Of a stretch of DNA of 51,966 nucleotides, positions 17,195 through 26,853 are shown in pieces (positions within the stretch are counted from its first letter, which is position 1; every line of letters starts with the position of its first letter). The stretch spans positions 1 to 51,966 of the forward strand of contig JAFDZE010000080.1 of assembly GCA_018267155.1 (NCBI GenBank). The letters run 5' to 3'. This DNA is from Bacteroidota bacterium. Lineage in GTDB: Bacteria > Bacteroidota > Bacteroidia > Flavobacteriales_F > PHOS-HE28. The translations under genes were made by a program, and so were the position numbers. The notes under the pieces were generated by a model. The model did no database searches. It was not told where the DNA came from and was given only the letters and a program-made list of their open reading frames with translations.

Positions 17195-19654
17195 TCACCC
17201 TTGCACGTACACCCTTCGAACGCGCGGGCTGATGCTTGTGAGTGCCTCGTAGTGAATGGTACCAAGGTCTCGGGCGTATTTCTGCACGGGATGCTCTGGT
17301 CCGAAAACGATCACCTCATCATCGATGTCCACGGGAATATCGGTGACATCCACCATGCACATGTCCATGCAAATAGTACCGACGAACGGTGCGGCTTTGT
17401 CGTTGATCCACACCTTGCCCACAGCGTTGCCGAGCCTGCGGGCCAAGCCGTCCGCGTAGCCAATGGGCAGGGTGGCGATGCGTGTTTCCCGCTGGGCGAT
17501 GAAGCGCCTGCCGTAGCTCACGCTTTCACCGGGCGCCACGGTCCGCAGTTGTGCGATAACGGTGCGCAGGGTTGCAACCGGCATCAATTGGCGCGTCTCG
17601 CGCTCGTCCACACCGACGCCGTGCAGGCCGATGCCCAGCCGCACCATGTCGAGCCGGGCCTCCGGGAAGCGCGACACCGCGCCGCTGTTCGCGATGTGCC
17701 ACAGCGGGCGATACCCGAGCACTTCGCCGATGCGAGTGGCCATGCTGCTGAAGGCGGCGATCTGCCCGCGCGTGAAGTCGTCCTGTGCGGGATCCTCGCT
17801 GGCGGCGAGATGGCTGAGGATGGACGCCACGTGCGGCATGCGCTTATCGCGGAGTTGTTCCAGCAACCAGGGCATGTCCGCTGCCGTGAACCCGAGCCGG
17901 TGCATGCCCGTGTCCAGTTTGATGTGGATCGTTGTGCTGCTGCCCGAAGACGCCGCATGTTCCAGGACCGCGGCCAGCGAACGCTCGTCGTATACCTCGG
18001 GCTCCAGATGGAACCGTTGGAGCGTTTCCAGCGGTATCGGCTCGGGATTCATCACCAGGATGGGCACGGTGATGCCGTGCCGACGCAATTCAACCCCCTC
18101 ATCCGCGTAGGCTACGCCCAGGTAGTGGATGCGCTCGTGGTCGAACAACCGGGCCAATTCCAACGCCCCGCAGCCGTATCCGGCCGCTTTCACCATGGCC
18201 ATCAGGCGTATATCGGGCCCAACGATCGCGCGGTAGTGGTTCAAGTTGTGGCGTATCGCGCCGAGGTCCACCTCCAGTTCGGTGCCGTGCGAGTGCTGCT
18301 GCCAGCGGCGGACCACGCGCTCCAGGCGGAAGTCGCGTGCGCCTTTCACCAGCACCACGGCGCCCATGAGCGCCTTCGGTTCCTCGTTGCGCAGCAGGGC
18401 ATCGGCGTCCACATGGAAGTGCGAGCCCGGCGGGAAATGATGCCGATGTGCGGAGATCGACGGCCCCACGCCGATCACGTGGTCCACTTTCGCCGCGGAC
18501 AGGTCATGCGCCACGCGTTGGTACAACAGATCAGCCGGAAGGCCCGATCCCAACATGTCGCTCAGTACCACCACGCGCCGACGGCCGTGCGCCATGTGCG
18601 CCAAGTGGTCCAAGGCGATACGCAACGAGGTGGGGTCGTTGCTGTAGCTGTCGTCGATGAGCGTACTTCCCTGCGCGCCTTCCACCGAACGCATGCGCAT
18701 GTCAACGGGGCTTAGCTGGGGCAAGGCCTCGTTGATCCAATGAGGGTCACGGCCAAGCTGCAGCAATAATGTGATGCAGGTGAGCGCGTTCTCCCGGCTG
18801 GCGGCGTCGGTGAACGGGACGAGGTATTCGTGCCGCTTCCCCGCGTGCAACAGGGTGATCGCCGTTGCTTCCCCGCGTTCCACCTCGTTCAGCACGCGCA
18901 CGAAGGCATCGCGCTCATGCGACCAGTCCCGCAGGACCTCTGGCCGCAGCACGGCTTGCGCAACGCTGCGCACCACGGTATTGTCCGTTCCGAGCACCAC
19001 CGCATGCGCATCCTTGAACAAGCGGAGCTTTTCAGCGCACTTCTCATGGTCATCCGTGAAGCCGTCGCCATGGGCCGCACCGATGTTGGTGAGCACACCG
19101 ATCGTGGGCCGGATCACCGGGCGCAAACGATCCATCTCGCCGGCGGTGCTGATGCCCGCTTCGAAGAGGCCGAGCGTGTGCGCGGGGCCCATCTCCAGCA
19201 CGCTCAGGGGCACGCCGACCTGGCTGTTCCAGCTGCCCGGGCTGCGGACGATAAGTTCCTCGGAACGCAGCATCTGCCAGAGCCATTCTTTCACTACCGT
19301 TTTCCCATTGCTACCGGTGATGCCGACGACGGGAAGGTTGAAATGCGCACGGTGCCATGCCGCGAAACGCTGCAGGGCCAGCAGCGTGTCCGGGACCACG
19401 ATCAGGTCGGACCGCGCGAATGCGGCCGCCCGCCCCTCTTCCACCATGAAGGCCCGTAACCCCTGGAGCGCGAGCCCGGCGATGTGATCATGGCCATCGT
19501 GTCTTGGTCCGCGCAGGGCGATGAACAGGCTGGTGGCGGAACAGCTCCCGCGTGAGTCGATCGACACGCTCTCCACCATGCGCGCACCATCCCCCAGGAG
19601 GCGGCCGCCCACCGCCTCGGCGATCCTCAAAAGCGAGTAGCTCCAGGCGCTCAT
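17195..19654 (-). CDS. alr: Bifunctional UDP-MurNAc-tripeptide:D-Ala-D-Ala ligase / alanine racemase (MurF-Alr fusion)
   Basis: An 819-residue fusion for peptidoglycan precursor synthesis. Residues 1 to about 450 are MurF: Mur-ligase N-terminal domain, ATP-binding G-I-T-G-S-N-G-K-T at 111-119, and D-D-S-Y-S-N-D-P in the C-terminal domain. From about 455 to the end is a fold III alanine racemase: M-V-K-A-A-G-Y-G with the PLP lysine, [15 protein letters not shown] with the expected catalytic tyrosine, and G-T-I-C-M-D-M. The racemase makes D-Ala; the ligase adds D-Ala-D-Ala to the UDP-MurNAc tripeptide. This fusion is well known in Bacteroidota. Its ATG overlaps the tdk stop by 4 bp, so the two are probably cotranscribed. 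Confidence 0.93.
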   Translation of the reverse strand: MSAWSYSLLRIAEAVGGRLLGDGARMVESVSIDSRGSCSATSLFIALRGPRHDGHDHIAGLALQGLRAFMVEEGRAAAFARSDLIVVPDTLLALQRFAAWHRAHFNLPVVGITGSNGKTVVKEWLWQMLRSEELIVRSPGSWNSQVGVPLSVLEMGPAHTLGLFEAGISTAGEMDRLRPVIRPTIGVLTNIGAAHGDGFTDDHEKCAEKLRLFKDAHAVVLGTDNTVVRSVAQAVLRPEVLRDWSHERDAFVRVLNEVERGEATAITLLHAGKRHEYLVPFTDAASRENALTCITLLLQLGRDPHWINEALPQLSPVDMRMRSVEGAQGSTLIDDSYSNDPTSLRIALDHLAHMAHGRRRVVVLSDMLGSGLPADLLYQRVAHDLSAAKVDHVIGVGPSISAHRHHFPPGSHFHVDADALLRNEEPKALMGAVVLVKGARDFRLERVVRRWQQHSHGTELEVDLGAIRHNLNHYRAIVGPDIRLMAMVKAAGYGCGALELARLFDHERIHYLGVAYADEGVELRRHGITVPILVMNPEPIPLETLQRFHLEPEVYDERSLAAVLEHAASSGSSTTIHIKLDTGMHRLGFTAADMPWLLEQLRDKRMPHVASILSHLAASEDPAQDDFTRGQIAAFSSMATRIGEVLGYRPLWHIANSGAVSRFPEARLDMVRLGIGLHGVGVDERETRQLMPVATLRTVIAQLRTVAPGESVSYGRRFIAQRETRIATLPIGYADGLARRLGNAVGKVWINDKAAPFVGTICMDMCMVDVTDIPVDIDDEVIVFGPEHPVQKYARDLGTIHYEALTSISPRVRRVYVQG

Positions 19655-20244
19655 GTCCCGGGCTCCATTTCAGCACGGGCCGCGAAGAAGCAGGTGCGGC
19701 ACAGCGGCTCGTACTGGTCGGTCTCGCCGAGCACCACCAGTTCGCGACTTGTGGAGGTCCGGTGGCTGAAAGTGGCCAGCTCGCCGCAGCGCATGCAGAT
19801 GGCGTGGACCTTGGTGACATACTCAGCCATGGCCATCAGCTGCGGCATGGGGCCGAAAGGACGACCGAGGAAATCCATGTCGAGCCCCGCAGCGATCACG
19901 CGAACACCTTGGGAGGCGAGTTGCTCGCACACTTGCGGAAGACCGGCATCGAAGAACTGGGCCTCGTCGATGCCCACCACCTCGATATCGCCCGCGAGCA
20001 GGAGGAGGTTGCTGCTGTTGGGCACGGGTGTGCTGCGGATGCTGTTGCGATCGTGGCTCACCACATCCTGCGCATCGTAACGGGTGTCCACGCCGGGCTT
20101 GAAGATCTCCACGCGCTGTCGGGCGAACTCGGCCCGACGCATGCGCCGGATGAGTTCCTCGGTCTTGCCGCTGAACATGCTGCCGCAGACCACCTCGATC
20201 CAGCCCTTGCGTTGGGCGCGGCTGGCAGCGCGTTCGAGGAACAT
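19651..20244 (-). CDS. tdk: Thymidine kinase
   Basis: A 197-residue type II thymidine kinase, phosphorylating thymidine with ATP for salvage. The P-loop G-S-M-F-S-G-K-T is at 21-28 and the Walker-B-like D-E-A-Q-F-F at 93-98. [12 protein letters not shown] follows, and the zinc site is visible as C-M-R-C-G and C-R-T-C. The ATG at 20244 gives the standard length; the upstream open extension to 20394 runs into the divergent promoter region. A TATTTTCG box lies 21 bp upstream. It is first in a two-gene unit with murF-alr and divergent from the hypothetical gene at 20379. Confidence 0.94.
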   Translation of the reverse strand: MFLERAASRAQRKGWIEVVCGSMFSGKTEELIRRMRRAEFARQRVEIFKPGVDTRYDAQDVVSHDRNSIRSTPVPNSSNLLLLAGDIEVVGIDEAQFFDAGLPQVCEQLASQGVRVIAAGLDMDFLGRPFGPMPQLMAMAEYVTKVHAICMRCGELATFSHRTSTSRELVVLGETDQYEPLCRTCFFAARAEMEPGT

Positions 20245-20265
20245 CGGCGGTGGTCGGGTGGTGGG

Positions 20266-20273
20266 CGAAAATA
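20266..20273 (-). promoter_or_regulatory. -7 promoter box of the tdk / murF-alr operon
   Basis: Minus-strand TATTTTCG followed by C, the same TTCG variant as upstream of purQ. It ends 21 nt before the tdk ATG. Confidence 0.5.
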
Positions 20274-20362
20274 GCCCGGCCCCCACTGCCGGAACCGCGT
20301 CGTTCACGGTGGGTTGTCGATAGGAGGGTCCAAGGAGGGGTGCGAGGGGTGTACCCTGGGAG

Positions 20363-20370
20363 TAGTTTCG
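20363..20370 (+). promoter_or_regulatory. -7 promoter box of the hypothetical / M28 / rsmI operon
   Basis: TAGTTTCG on the plus strand ends 8 nt before the ATG at 20379. It supports that start over the longer open frame and forms a divergent pair with the tdk box. Confidence 0.45.
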
Positions 20371-20378
20371 TCCGGCAG

Positions 20379-21107
20379 ATGAGCGAGAACACACCGGCTG
20401 GCCGCATGCACGGCCTTGTGGAGAACCTGTCGCGGGCGTTGCAGGAGCTGGACGGCGGTCGTCTCGATCGGGACGGGTTGGAGGCGGCTTGTGCCGACGC
20501 GCAGGCCCTGTATGAGCGTCTCATCGTACTGCGTCACAAGGCGCGGGAGGGAGCTCGTGCCGTATCGCCTGCCGCACCTGAGGTGGCAGCGGCTTCCCCG
20601 GGCGGCGGGATCGTGGCCACGTCGGAGATGCCGCCGTTGCGGCTGGAAACCCGACCTGCCGAAGTACCCCCGCGGCAGACCTCATTGATCGATGCGATCG
20701 CGGAATCCGAGACCCCCGCCACTCCGACCGTGCCGCCGCACCCAACGCCGAAGGCCGAACCGCCCCAACGCGTACGAGGCACCTCGCAACCACCACGGAA
20801 ACCGGAGCGCACCGGGCCGGGTCATACCGAAACACAAGGATCAACCTTGGGCGACAAGCTCGAACGCGCACCCGTTGCCGATCTGCACAAGGCGATCGCC
20901 CTGAGCCAGAAGTTCTGGTTCGTTGCCGAGCTGTTCGGTGGGCACCGCGACAGGTACGAGCAGGCCGTGAACGCCCTCAATGCGATGGGCTCGCTGGACG
21001 AGGCACGCACCTTCATCGCCAACGAGATCACGGCCAAGGCCACCCGACCACCGGCCGCGGATGCCATCCAAGCGTTCAACGACCTTGTGGAACGCCGCTT
21101 CAAGTGA
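20379..21107 (+). CDS. Conserved hypothetical protein with Pro-rich linker and C-terminal helical domain
   Basis: A 242-residue protein with three visible parts: an N-terminal helical region (about 8-60, L/E/A-rich, like a short coiled coil), a proline- and charge-rich linker (about 65-155), and a C-terminal helical domain (about 160-240) containing [21 protein letters not shown] recall similar C-terminal domains in Bacteroidota hypothetical proteins, but no function is known to me. No signal peptide is present. The start at 20379 is supported by the -7 box 8 bp upstream. The stop is 29 bp before the M28 peptidase, so an operon with it and rsmI is likely. Confidence 0.65.
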   Translation: MSENTPAGRMHGLVENLSRALQELDGGRLDRDGLEAACADAQALYERLIVLRHKAREGARAVSPAAPEVAAASPGGGIVATSEMPPLRLETRPAEVPPRQTSLIDAIAESETPATPTVPPHPTPKAEPPQRVRGTSQPPRKPERTGPGHTETQGSTLGDKLERAPVADLHKAIALSQKFWFVAELFGGHRDRYEQAVNALNAMGSLDEARTFIANEITAKATRPPAADAIQAFNDLVERRFK

Positions 21108-21136
21108 TCCCGGTACGAACCCTGCACACCTTGGAC

Positions 21137-22408
21137 ATGCTCCGATCCATCGCTTCGCTCCTGACCATGGGCCTCCTGCTGGGGGCCAGCGCTCAATCGC
21201 CAGCTTCCGTGAAGGAAAAGGCCCGGGCCTATGTGAACGTTCTGGCCGGGCCGACCATGCACGGCCGCGGTTACGTGCTCGAAGGCGACCGGATCGCCGC
21301 GGACTGGATCGCGGCACAGTTCGATCGACTGGGGCTGGGCAAGTTGAACGACCAACGGTTCGAGCCGTTCACCTTCCCCGTGAACACCTTCCCCGATACG
21401 GTGCGGGCGGCCATTGATGGTCGTGCGCTTGTTCCCGGTGTCGATTTCCTGGTGGACCCGGCCAGTGGGCTCTCTTCCGGTGAGTTCGGTATCACACACG
21501 TTGCGCTCGCCGACCTGCTCATGCCCGAGCGCAAGGCCCTCACCATGGGTGTACTGGCCAGTCATGCGGCCTGCTTGGAATTCCCATCCACCACCAACCG
21601 CGATACACTGGCCCTGTACGCGACGATTGAACAGGAGGTCTCGCGCATCGCGCCCATCATCCGCAAGTCGTCCCGCAAGCTCACCTGGAGTGTGGCGGGC
21701 GAGCAGCGGCGCAATGCCATCATCGAGGTGAAGGCGGACCTGGTGCCCGATACGGCACGCACCCTCACACTGGATGTACGCAACACCTTCAACCCGCGCC
21801 ATGCGGCGCGCAATGTGTTCGGCGTGGTGGAGGCCAAGGGCGGCAGCAAGGATTGGATCATCGTTTCAGCCCACTACGATCACCTCGGGCACATGGGCCC
21901 GGACGTGCTTTTTCCCGGCGCGAATGACAACGCCAGTGGCGTGAGCATGCTGTTGTGCCTGGCCGAGGAGATCGCGAAGCATCCGCTGAAACGGAACGTG
22001 CTCTTCATCACCTTCGCCGGGGAGGAGGCCGGTCTGCAAGGCAGCCGCTGGTGCGTCACCGATCGGCCCATCGACCTGTCGCGGATCAAGATGATGGTGA
22101 ACCTGGACCTCAACGGCACCGGTGACGAGGGCATCACCGTGGTGAATGCGACAGCCCAGCAGAAGTTCTTCGACCGCATCACGGCCATCAACGCCGAACA
22201 GGGTCTGCTCACCAATGTGAAACCGCGCGGCCCCGCCTGCAACAGCGACCACTGCCCCTTCGTGGAGAAGGGCGTGCCGGCGGTTTTTATCTACACCATG
22301 GGCGGTATCAGCGCATACCATGATGTGGACGACCGGCCGGAAACGCTACCGCTCACGGAGTTCGACGACCTGTACCGGCTGCTGTTGGAGGCCCTGAAGA
22401 CCATCTGA
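21137..22408 (+). CDS. Exported M28-family zinc metallopeptidase
   Basis: A 423-residue exported aminopeptidase-like protein. The signal peptide (MLRSIASLLTMGLLLGASAQ) sets the ATG at 21137. The catalytic domain of the family is clear in the second half: S-A-H-Y-D-H-L-G (first zinc ligand), G-A-N-D-N-A-S-G (bridging Asp), T-F-A-G-E-E-A-G-L (catalytic Glu pair), N-L-D-L-N-G, and a final His in Y-H-D-V-D-D. It would remove N-terminal residues from peptides in the periplasm or outside the cell. The stop overlaps the first base of the rsmI start (TGATG), a translational-coupling arrangement. Confidence 0.9.
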   Translation: MLRSIASLLTMGLLLGASAQSPASVKEKARAYVNVLAGPTMHGRGYVLEGDRIAADWIAAQFDRLGLGKLNDQRFEPFTFPVNTFPDTVRAAIDGRALVPGVDFLVDPASGLSSGEFGITHVALADLLMPERKALTMGVLASHAACLEFPSTTNRDTLALYATIEQEVSRIAPIIRKSSRKLTWSVAGEQRRNAIIEVKADLVPDTARTLTLDVRNTFNPRHAARNVFGVVEAKGGSKDWIIVSAHYDHLGHMGPDVLFPGANDNASGVSMLLCLAEEIAKHPLKRNVLFITFAGEEAGLQGSRWCVTDRPIDLSRIKMMVNLDLNGTGDEGITVVNATAQQKFFDRITAINAEQGLLTNVKPRGPACNSDHCPFVEKGVPAVFIYTMGGISAYHDVDDRPETLPLTEFDDLYRLLLEALKTI

Positions 22409-23082
22409 TGCCCGCGGGCAAGCTCGTCCTCGTCCCCACGCCCATCGGCAACCTGGAGGACATCACCCTTCGCGCCATCACCGTGCTCAAGGGAGCGGAT
22501 GCCGTGGTCGCGGAAGACACGCGCACCAGTGGCCGCTTGTTGCAGCACCTGGCCATCAGCAAGCCACTCATCGCCTTCCATGCGCACAACGAGCACCATG
22601 TGCTGGAGAACATCCTCGCCCGATTGCGCCATGGAGCCCAGCTGGCCCTCGTGAGCGATGCGGGCACACCGGCCATCAGCGACCCGGGCTTCCTGCTGGT
22701 GCGGGCCTGTGTGCGCGAGGGCATCGCGGTGGAAACACTGCCGGGCCCCACGGCCTTCGTTCCCGCACTGGTGAACAGCGGCTTGCCCTGCGACCGGTTC
22801 GTCTTCGAGGGATTTCTACCGGTGAAAAAGGGAAGGCGGACGCGATTGGATGAGTTGAGGACCGAGACGCGGACGATGATCCTCTACGAGAGTCCGCACC
22901 GCATCGCACGCACCCTCGCCGACCTGTGCGCAACGTTCGGTGCCGATCGACCGGCCAGTATTTCCCGCGAGTTGACCAAGTTGCACGAGGAGGGCGTGCG
23001 TGGCACCTTGGGCGAATTGCTCGCCCATTTCTCCGCGAAGGAGCCGAAGGGGGAGTTCGTGGTGTGTGTTGCCGGCATTTGA
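22408..23082 (+). CDS. rsmI: 16S rRNA (cytidine1402-2'-O)-methyltransferase RsmI
   Basis: A 224-residue SAM-dependent methyltransferase of the tetrapyrrole-methylase fold. RsmI 2'-O-methylates C1402 in the ribosomal decoding centre. Diagnostic motifs are P-T-P-I-G-N-L-E-D at residues 10-18, A-E-D-T-R-T-S-G near 37, S-D-A-G-T-P-A-I-S-D-P-G near 80, and L-P-G-P-T-A near 112. Length is at the short end of the family; the C-terminal extension seen in E. coli RsmI is missing, which is frequent in this phylum. It is the last gene of the unit starting at 20379. Confidence 0.94.
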   Translation: MPAGKLVLVPTPIGNLEDITLRAITVLKGADAVVAEDTRTSGRLLQHLAISKPLIAFHAHNEHHVLENILARLRHGAQLALVSDAGTPAISDPGFLLVRACVREGIAVETLPGPTAFVPALVNSGLPCDRFVFEGFLPVKKGRRTRLDELRTETRTMILYESPHRIARTLADLCATFGADRPASISRELTKLHEEGVRGTLGELLAHFSAKEPKGEFVVCVAGI

Positions 23083-23284
23083 ATCGGCTCTACGAGCACC
23101 CTGCGCTGCTTTCTTCCCCGTCGTTGGCGCCCCCTGCAAGCTGGTCAGTGGGACATGCCGGGAGCCTCTCCCGAAATGTTGTGGTATGGGCCCGAAGATG
23201 ACCGTGCGGGTGATCGGCCCGTGATCCCCGGAACCAAGTGAGGGGCTCCCCCGTTGAACCGCCGCCATTATCCACGCCCTGACC

Positions 23285-25243
23285 ATGCGCAATTGTTACA
23301 GAACGGTTGTTCTGACCCCTTCCGTACTGCTCATCTTTTCGATGCACGCCCAAAGTCCGGGCGGCCACGCGACCAACCTGCGCGCCTGGTACAAGGCCAA
23401 TGCGAACGCATACAGGAACTCAGGGGTCAATCTGTGTACCAACGGTCAGACGGTGCGGCAGTGGAATGACCAGTCGGGAAATGCCTTGACCCTGACCCAG
23501 GCCACCAGCGGTCAGCGCCCCACCTGGTACGATGGCTCGGGCTCGGTCTTCTGCAACTACAACCCTTCGATCCGCTTCTCGGACCACTACCTGCAACGCA
23601 CCGGTAGCGGTGGCTCCCCCGGGGTGCTCGTCAGCGGGACCACGTACAACCAGTTGAATCTGTATGCGGTGTACTACGACAACAACGCGAACAACTTCGA
23701 CTGGCTGTTCAATTCCGGTGGGAACAACGGCTTCAACCGGGTATCCCTGTCCATGAACTGGAGCGGATCATCGGACTTTGATTGCGATGTGACATCCACC
23801 ACCAACAGGATCACCACCAGCACGAGCAGTGTTCTACCGGTCGCGCATACGAACATCATCGCCGTGAAATCGGATAATACCGGTATTTACGGAGGCTCTC
23901 CGGCCAGCTCGAACAAGATCCAGGCCTTTTGCAATGGCACTCCCGATGCGGCGCGGACGACCCATACGCCCATTGCGGTGAACAACAACATCACCCAGAT
24001 CGGCGATAACGAACTGGTCACGACCGATGCGCTTGATGAGCCCTTCGGGGGCGATGCCATGGAGTTCATCCTGTACACGGGGCCCGTGAGCCAGGTGGTC
24101 CACCAGCGCATCGAGACCTACCTCGCGTTGAAGTACTCGGTCACGTTGACCAGCCACGACTACTTCAACACGGCAGGAACGAACATCTTCGCCCTGAGCG
24201 GTGGCTACACGCAAGACATCATCGGCGTGATCCGGGATGACGGCCAGGGCCTTTACCAGAAACAATCGCGCCAGCAGGATGATAGCGCTCGCATTTACAT
24301 CGGCACCCTGTCCGCTACCAACGTCGGCAACGCGGCCACCATGGCGGGCGATCGTCAATCGCTGGTGATCGGGCACAATGGTGCGGCCATGCGCTCGAGT
24401 GTCGCGACCTCAGGCGAGATCCCCGGTGGTGCCGGGCTGATCAGCCGCATTGCCCGGGAGTGGAAGGTGACGAATACCGCATACACCGGGACCTTCAGCC
24501 TGGCATTCAAGCTCAACACATCGCCGATCGTACCGGGCGACCTGCGCCTGTTGGTTGACGATGACGGCAACTTCACCAACGCCAGTGTCAATGGCAACCC
24601 GGAAGGACTCACATTCACCTATTCCGGCGGTATCGTGACGGTCACGGGCATCTCCACGACACTCGTTCCAACGAACTCCACACGCTACATCACGCTCGCC
24701 TCCGTGGCCAACAGCACGCCGCTTCCCATCGAGTTGCTGTATTTCCATGCGCTACCGGCCGACCCGGATGCGGTGCAACTCCTCTGGTCAACGGCCAGCG
24801 AGCGGGACAACGCGTTCTTCGAAGTGCAGCGCAGCAGGTCGGGCGTCACTTACGAGACCATCGGGTCGGTGGACGGCAATGGGAATTCCACCACCACCAT
24901 CGCGTACGAGTTCAACGACCCCACGCCCTATCCCGGCCCGAATTACTACCGCTTGAAACAAGTGGATCTGGATGGGACGTCCACCTTCACGGAGGTGCGC
25001 AGTGTGACCATCGGCGCTGACGGGCCGATACACGTGTACCCGAACCCGGCCGTGGACCAGGTGCGGATCGCGGGCCTGCTACAAGGCTCAACCGACCCGG
25101 TGGAGGTGTACAACGCAGCGGGTGAACGGATGCCCTTCGCGCCCGAGGACATGAACGAAGGCCTGCTCGATGTCAGCACATTGCCGAAGGGGATCTACCT
25201 CGTTCGGATCGGCGATCAGGTGGCGCGTGTCGTGAAGGAATAG
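23285..25243 (+). CDS. T9SS-secreted surface protein of unknown function
   Basis: A 652-residue exported protein. After the signal peptide (ending near residue 23, S-M-H-A-Q) comes L-R-A-W-Y-K-A-N-A-N and T-V-R-Q-W-N-D-Q-S-G-N, an opening common to large Bacteroidota surface proteins with lectin-like (concanavalin/LamG-type) domains. Residues about 480-560 form a fibronectin-like segment (P-I-E-L-L-Y-F-H-A, then Y-Y-R-L-K-Q-V-D-L-D-G). The last ~75 residues are a T9SS type A sorting domain (V-Y-P-N-P-A-V-D-Q-V-R-I). No catalytic motif was seen, so adhesion or surface coating is only a guess. The gene stands alone and converges with aminopeptidase P. Confidence 0.85.
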   Translation: MRNCYRTVVLTPSVLLIFSMHAQSPGGHATNLRAWYKANANAYRNSGVNLCTNGQTVRQWNDQSGNALTLTQATSGQRPTWYDGSGSVFCNYNPSIRFSDHYLQRTGSGGSPGVLVSGTTYNQLNLYAVYYDNNANNFDWLFNSGGNNGFNRVSLSMNWSGSSDFDCDVTSTTNRITTSTSSVLPVAHTNIIAVKSDNTGIYGGSPASSNKIQAFCNGTPDAARTTHTPIAVNNNITQIGDNELVTTDALDEPFGGDAMEFILYTGPVSQVVHQRIETYLALKYSVTLTSHDYFNTAGTNIFALSGGYTQDIIGVIRDDGQGLYQKQSRQQDDSARIYIGTLSATNVGNAATMAGDRQSLVIGHNGAAMRSSVATSGEIPGGAGLISRIAREWKVTNTAYTGTFSLAFKLNTSPIVPGDLRLLVDDDGNFTNASVNGNPEGLTFTYSGGIVTVTGISTTLVPTNSTRYITLASVANSTPLPIELLYFHALPADPDAVQLLWSTASERDNAFFEVQRSRSGVTYETIGSVDGNGNSTTTIAYEFNDPTPYPGPNYYRLKQVDLDGTSTFTEVRSVTIGADGPIHVYPNPAVDQVRIAGLLQGSTDPVEVYNAAGERMPFAPEDMNEGLLDVSTLPKGIYLVRIGDQVARVVKE

Positions 25244-25334
25244 CACGTGTGGCATGCGCTGGTCGGATGGCCACGCATCGTAATTCGTGCCGCAAGGCTC
25301 AGGGCCGTGTTCGCCCATGGTGGTACCAAGGGAC

Positions 25335-26645
25335 TTAGGCCATCACCTTCTTCCCCTTGCTCGCCATCATCTCCTCCACCGCATCGGCCTCCACAGGGAT
25401 GTCCTTGAACAGGTCGATCGGCTTGTCGCGTGTCACCAGGATGTTGTTCTCCAGGCGGATGCCCAGCTTCTCCTCGCGGATGTAGATGCCCGGCTCCACG
25501 GTGAACACCATGTCCGGCTGGATCATCTCGTTCCACAGGCCCACATCATGCACATCCAGGCCCAGGAAGTGGCTGGTGCCGTGCATGAAGTATTTTTTAT
25601 AGAGCGGTTTTTCGGGATCCTGTTTGGCCACGTCGTTCTTATCCAACAGGCCCAGGCCGATCAATTCGCTCTCCATGATCCTGCCAACCTCCTTGTGGTA
25701 GTCGGCGAGCAGCGTGCCGGGGCGCAGCAGTTGGGTGGCCTCCTGCTGCACGCGATGCACGGCGTTGTACACGTCCTTCTGGCGTTTGGTGAAACGGCCA
25801 TTCACGGGGATACTTCGCGTGAGGTCGCTGGCGTAGCCGCCGTACTCGCAGCCGAAGTCCATCAGGATCACCTCGCCATCGTTGCACACCATGTCGTTGG
25901 TGATGTAGTGCAGCACACAGGCGTTGTATCCGCTACCGATGATCGGCGTGTAAGCGTGACCGCGTGAGCCGTTGCGGATGAACTCGTGGGTGATCTCCGC
26001 CTCGATCTCATATTCCTTCACGCCGGGCTTCACGAAACCGCACACCCGCTCAAAGGCCTTGCCCGTGATGTTGATCGCACGCTGGATCTGCGCCACCTCC
26101 TCCTTCGTCTTGCGGCTGCGGATGCGGTGCATGATCGGCGCACTGCGCTTCACGCTGTGCAACGGGAATTGTGCACGCAGCTCCTTGTTCTTGCGCTCCT
26201 CACGCGTCTCCACCTCGTTGCCCTGGCGCAGGTGCTCGTTGCTGTTCAGGTACAGATGCTCGCACTGCGGCACCAGCCGCTTGATCGTGGCCTCGTAGCT
26301 GCTCGTCCACAGCACGGTGGGAATACCGCTCAACTCGCTCGCTTCTTTCTGGCTGAACTTGGCGCCCTCCCAGATCGCGATCAGTTCGCTGGTCTCGCGC
26401 ACGAAGAGGATCTCGCGGTCCTTCGGGTCCATCGCATCGGGGAAGAGCAGCAGGATCGTCTCCTCCTGGTCGATGCCGCTGAGGTAAAAGATGTCGCTGG
26501 CCTGCTTGAACGGCATGGTGCCATCGGCGCTGGTGGGCATGATGTCGTTGCTGTGGAAGATGGCGAGGCCGCCTTTCTCCATGGCTTGGCGGTAGCGGGC
26601 GCGGTGTTCGCGGTAGGTGGCGGCGGAAAGGGGGGGGTAGCGCAT
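25335..26645 (-). CDS. pepP: Xaa-Pro aminopeptidase (aminopeptidase P, M24B)
   Basis: A 436-residue metallopeptidase that removes an N-terminal residue preceding proline. The N-terminal AMP_N domain (about 1-150) carries F-H-S-N-D and the F-Y-L-S-G-I-D run. The catalytic pita-bread domain shows all five metal ligands in context: M-D-F-G-C-E-Y and S-D-L-T-R-S (two Asp), H-G-T-S-H-F-L-G-L-D-V-H-D (His), V-E-P-G-I-Y-I (Glu) and L-E-N-N-I-L-V (Glu). No signal peptide is seen, so it should be cytoplasmic. The frame is open from 26792, but homology begins at MRYPPLSAATY, giving the ATG at 26645. A TACTTTCG box is 48 bp upstream. Confidence 0.93.
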   Translation of the reverse strand: MRYPPLSAATYREHRARYRQAMEKGGLAIFHSNDIMPTSADGTMPFKQASDIFYLSGIDQEETILLLFPDAMDPKDREILFVRETSELIAIWEGAKFSQKEASELSGIPTVLWTSSYEATIKRLVPQCEHLYLNSNEHLRQGNEVETREERKNKELRAQFPLHSVKRSAPIMHRIRSRKTKEEVAQIQRAINITGKAFERVCGFVKPGVKEYEIEAEITHEFIRNGSRGHAYTPIIGSGYNACVLHYITNDMVCNDGEVILMDFGCEYGGYASDLTRSIPVNGRFTKRQKDVYNAVHRVQQEATQLLRPGTLLADYHKEVGRIMESELIGLGLLDKNDVAKQDPEKPLYKKYFMHGTSHFLGLDVHDVGLWNEMIQPDMVFTVEPGIYIREEKLGIRLENNILVTRDKPIDLFKDIPVEADAVEEMMASKGKKVMA

Positions 26646-26693
26646 GGTGATCCGCCGAAGCCTCGGCGTAGGCGATTGGGGAAAGATGAAGTG

Positions 26694-26701
26694 CGAAAGT
26701 A
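26694..26701 (-). promoter_or_regulatory. -7 promoter box of the aminopeptidase P gene
   Basis: Minus-strand TACTTTCG followed by C. It lies inside the longer open frame, which supports the downstream ATG at 26645 as the true start. Confidence 0.5.
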
Positions 26702-26784
26702 GGAGGGTGGAAGGCGGCGAAAGCTGCTTGGCTTTACGAGCGCTGACCGGCCTCGGCCGGGTCGTTTGTGGCTTTTCAAACGAA

Positions 26785-26811
26785 CTATACATATTCTAAC
26801 AATATGTATAG
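26785..26811. promoter_or_regulatory. Perfect palindromic operator upstream of the Fic gene
   Basis: CTATACATAT and ATATGTATAG form a perfect 10-bp inverted repeat around a 7-nt spacer, in an AT-rich patch within GC-rich DNA. A further TACATAT half-site (26829-26835) and a TGTATAG half-site (26847-26853) lie between it and the Fic start codon. The arrangement fits binding by a dimeric regulator, possibly the Fic protein itself through its C-terminal winged-helix region. Confidence 0.65.
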
Positions 26812-26853
26812 GAAGACGCGACATTCTTTACATATTTGCATGGACCTGTATAG

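Noticed and set aside
15742..17265. Open frame of 507 codons on the minus strand opposite the large outer-membrane gene
   Set aside because: No recognisable motif, and composition typical of an antisense reading of GC-rich coding sequence.
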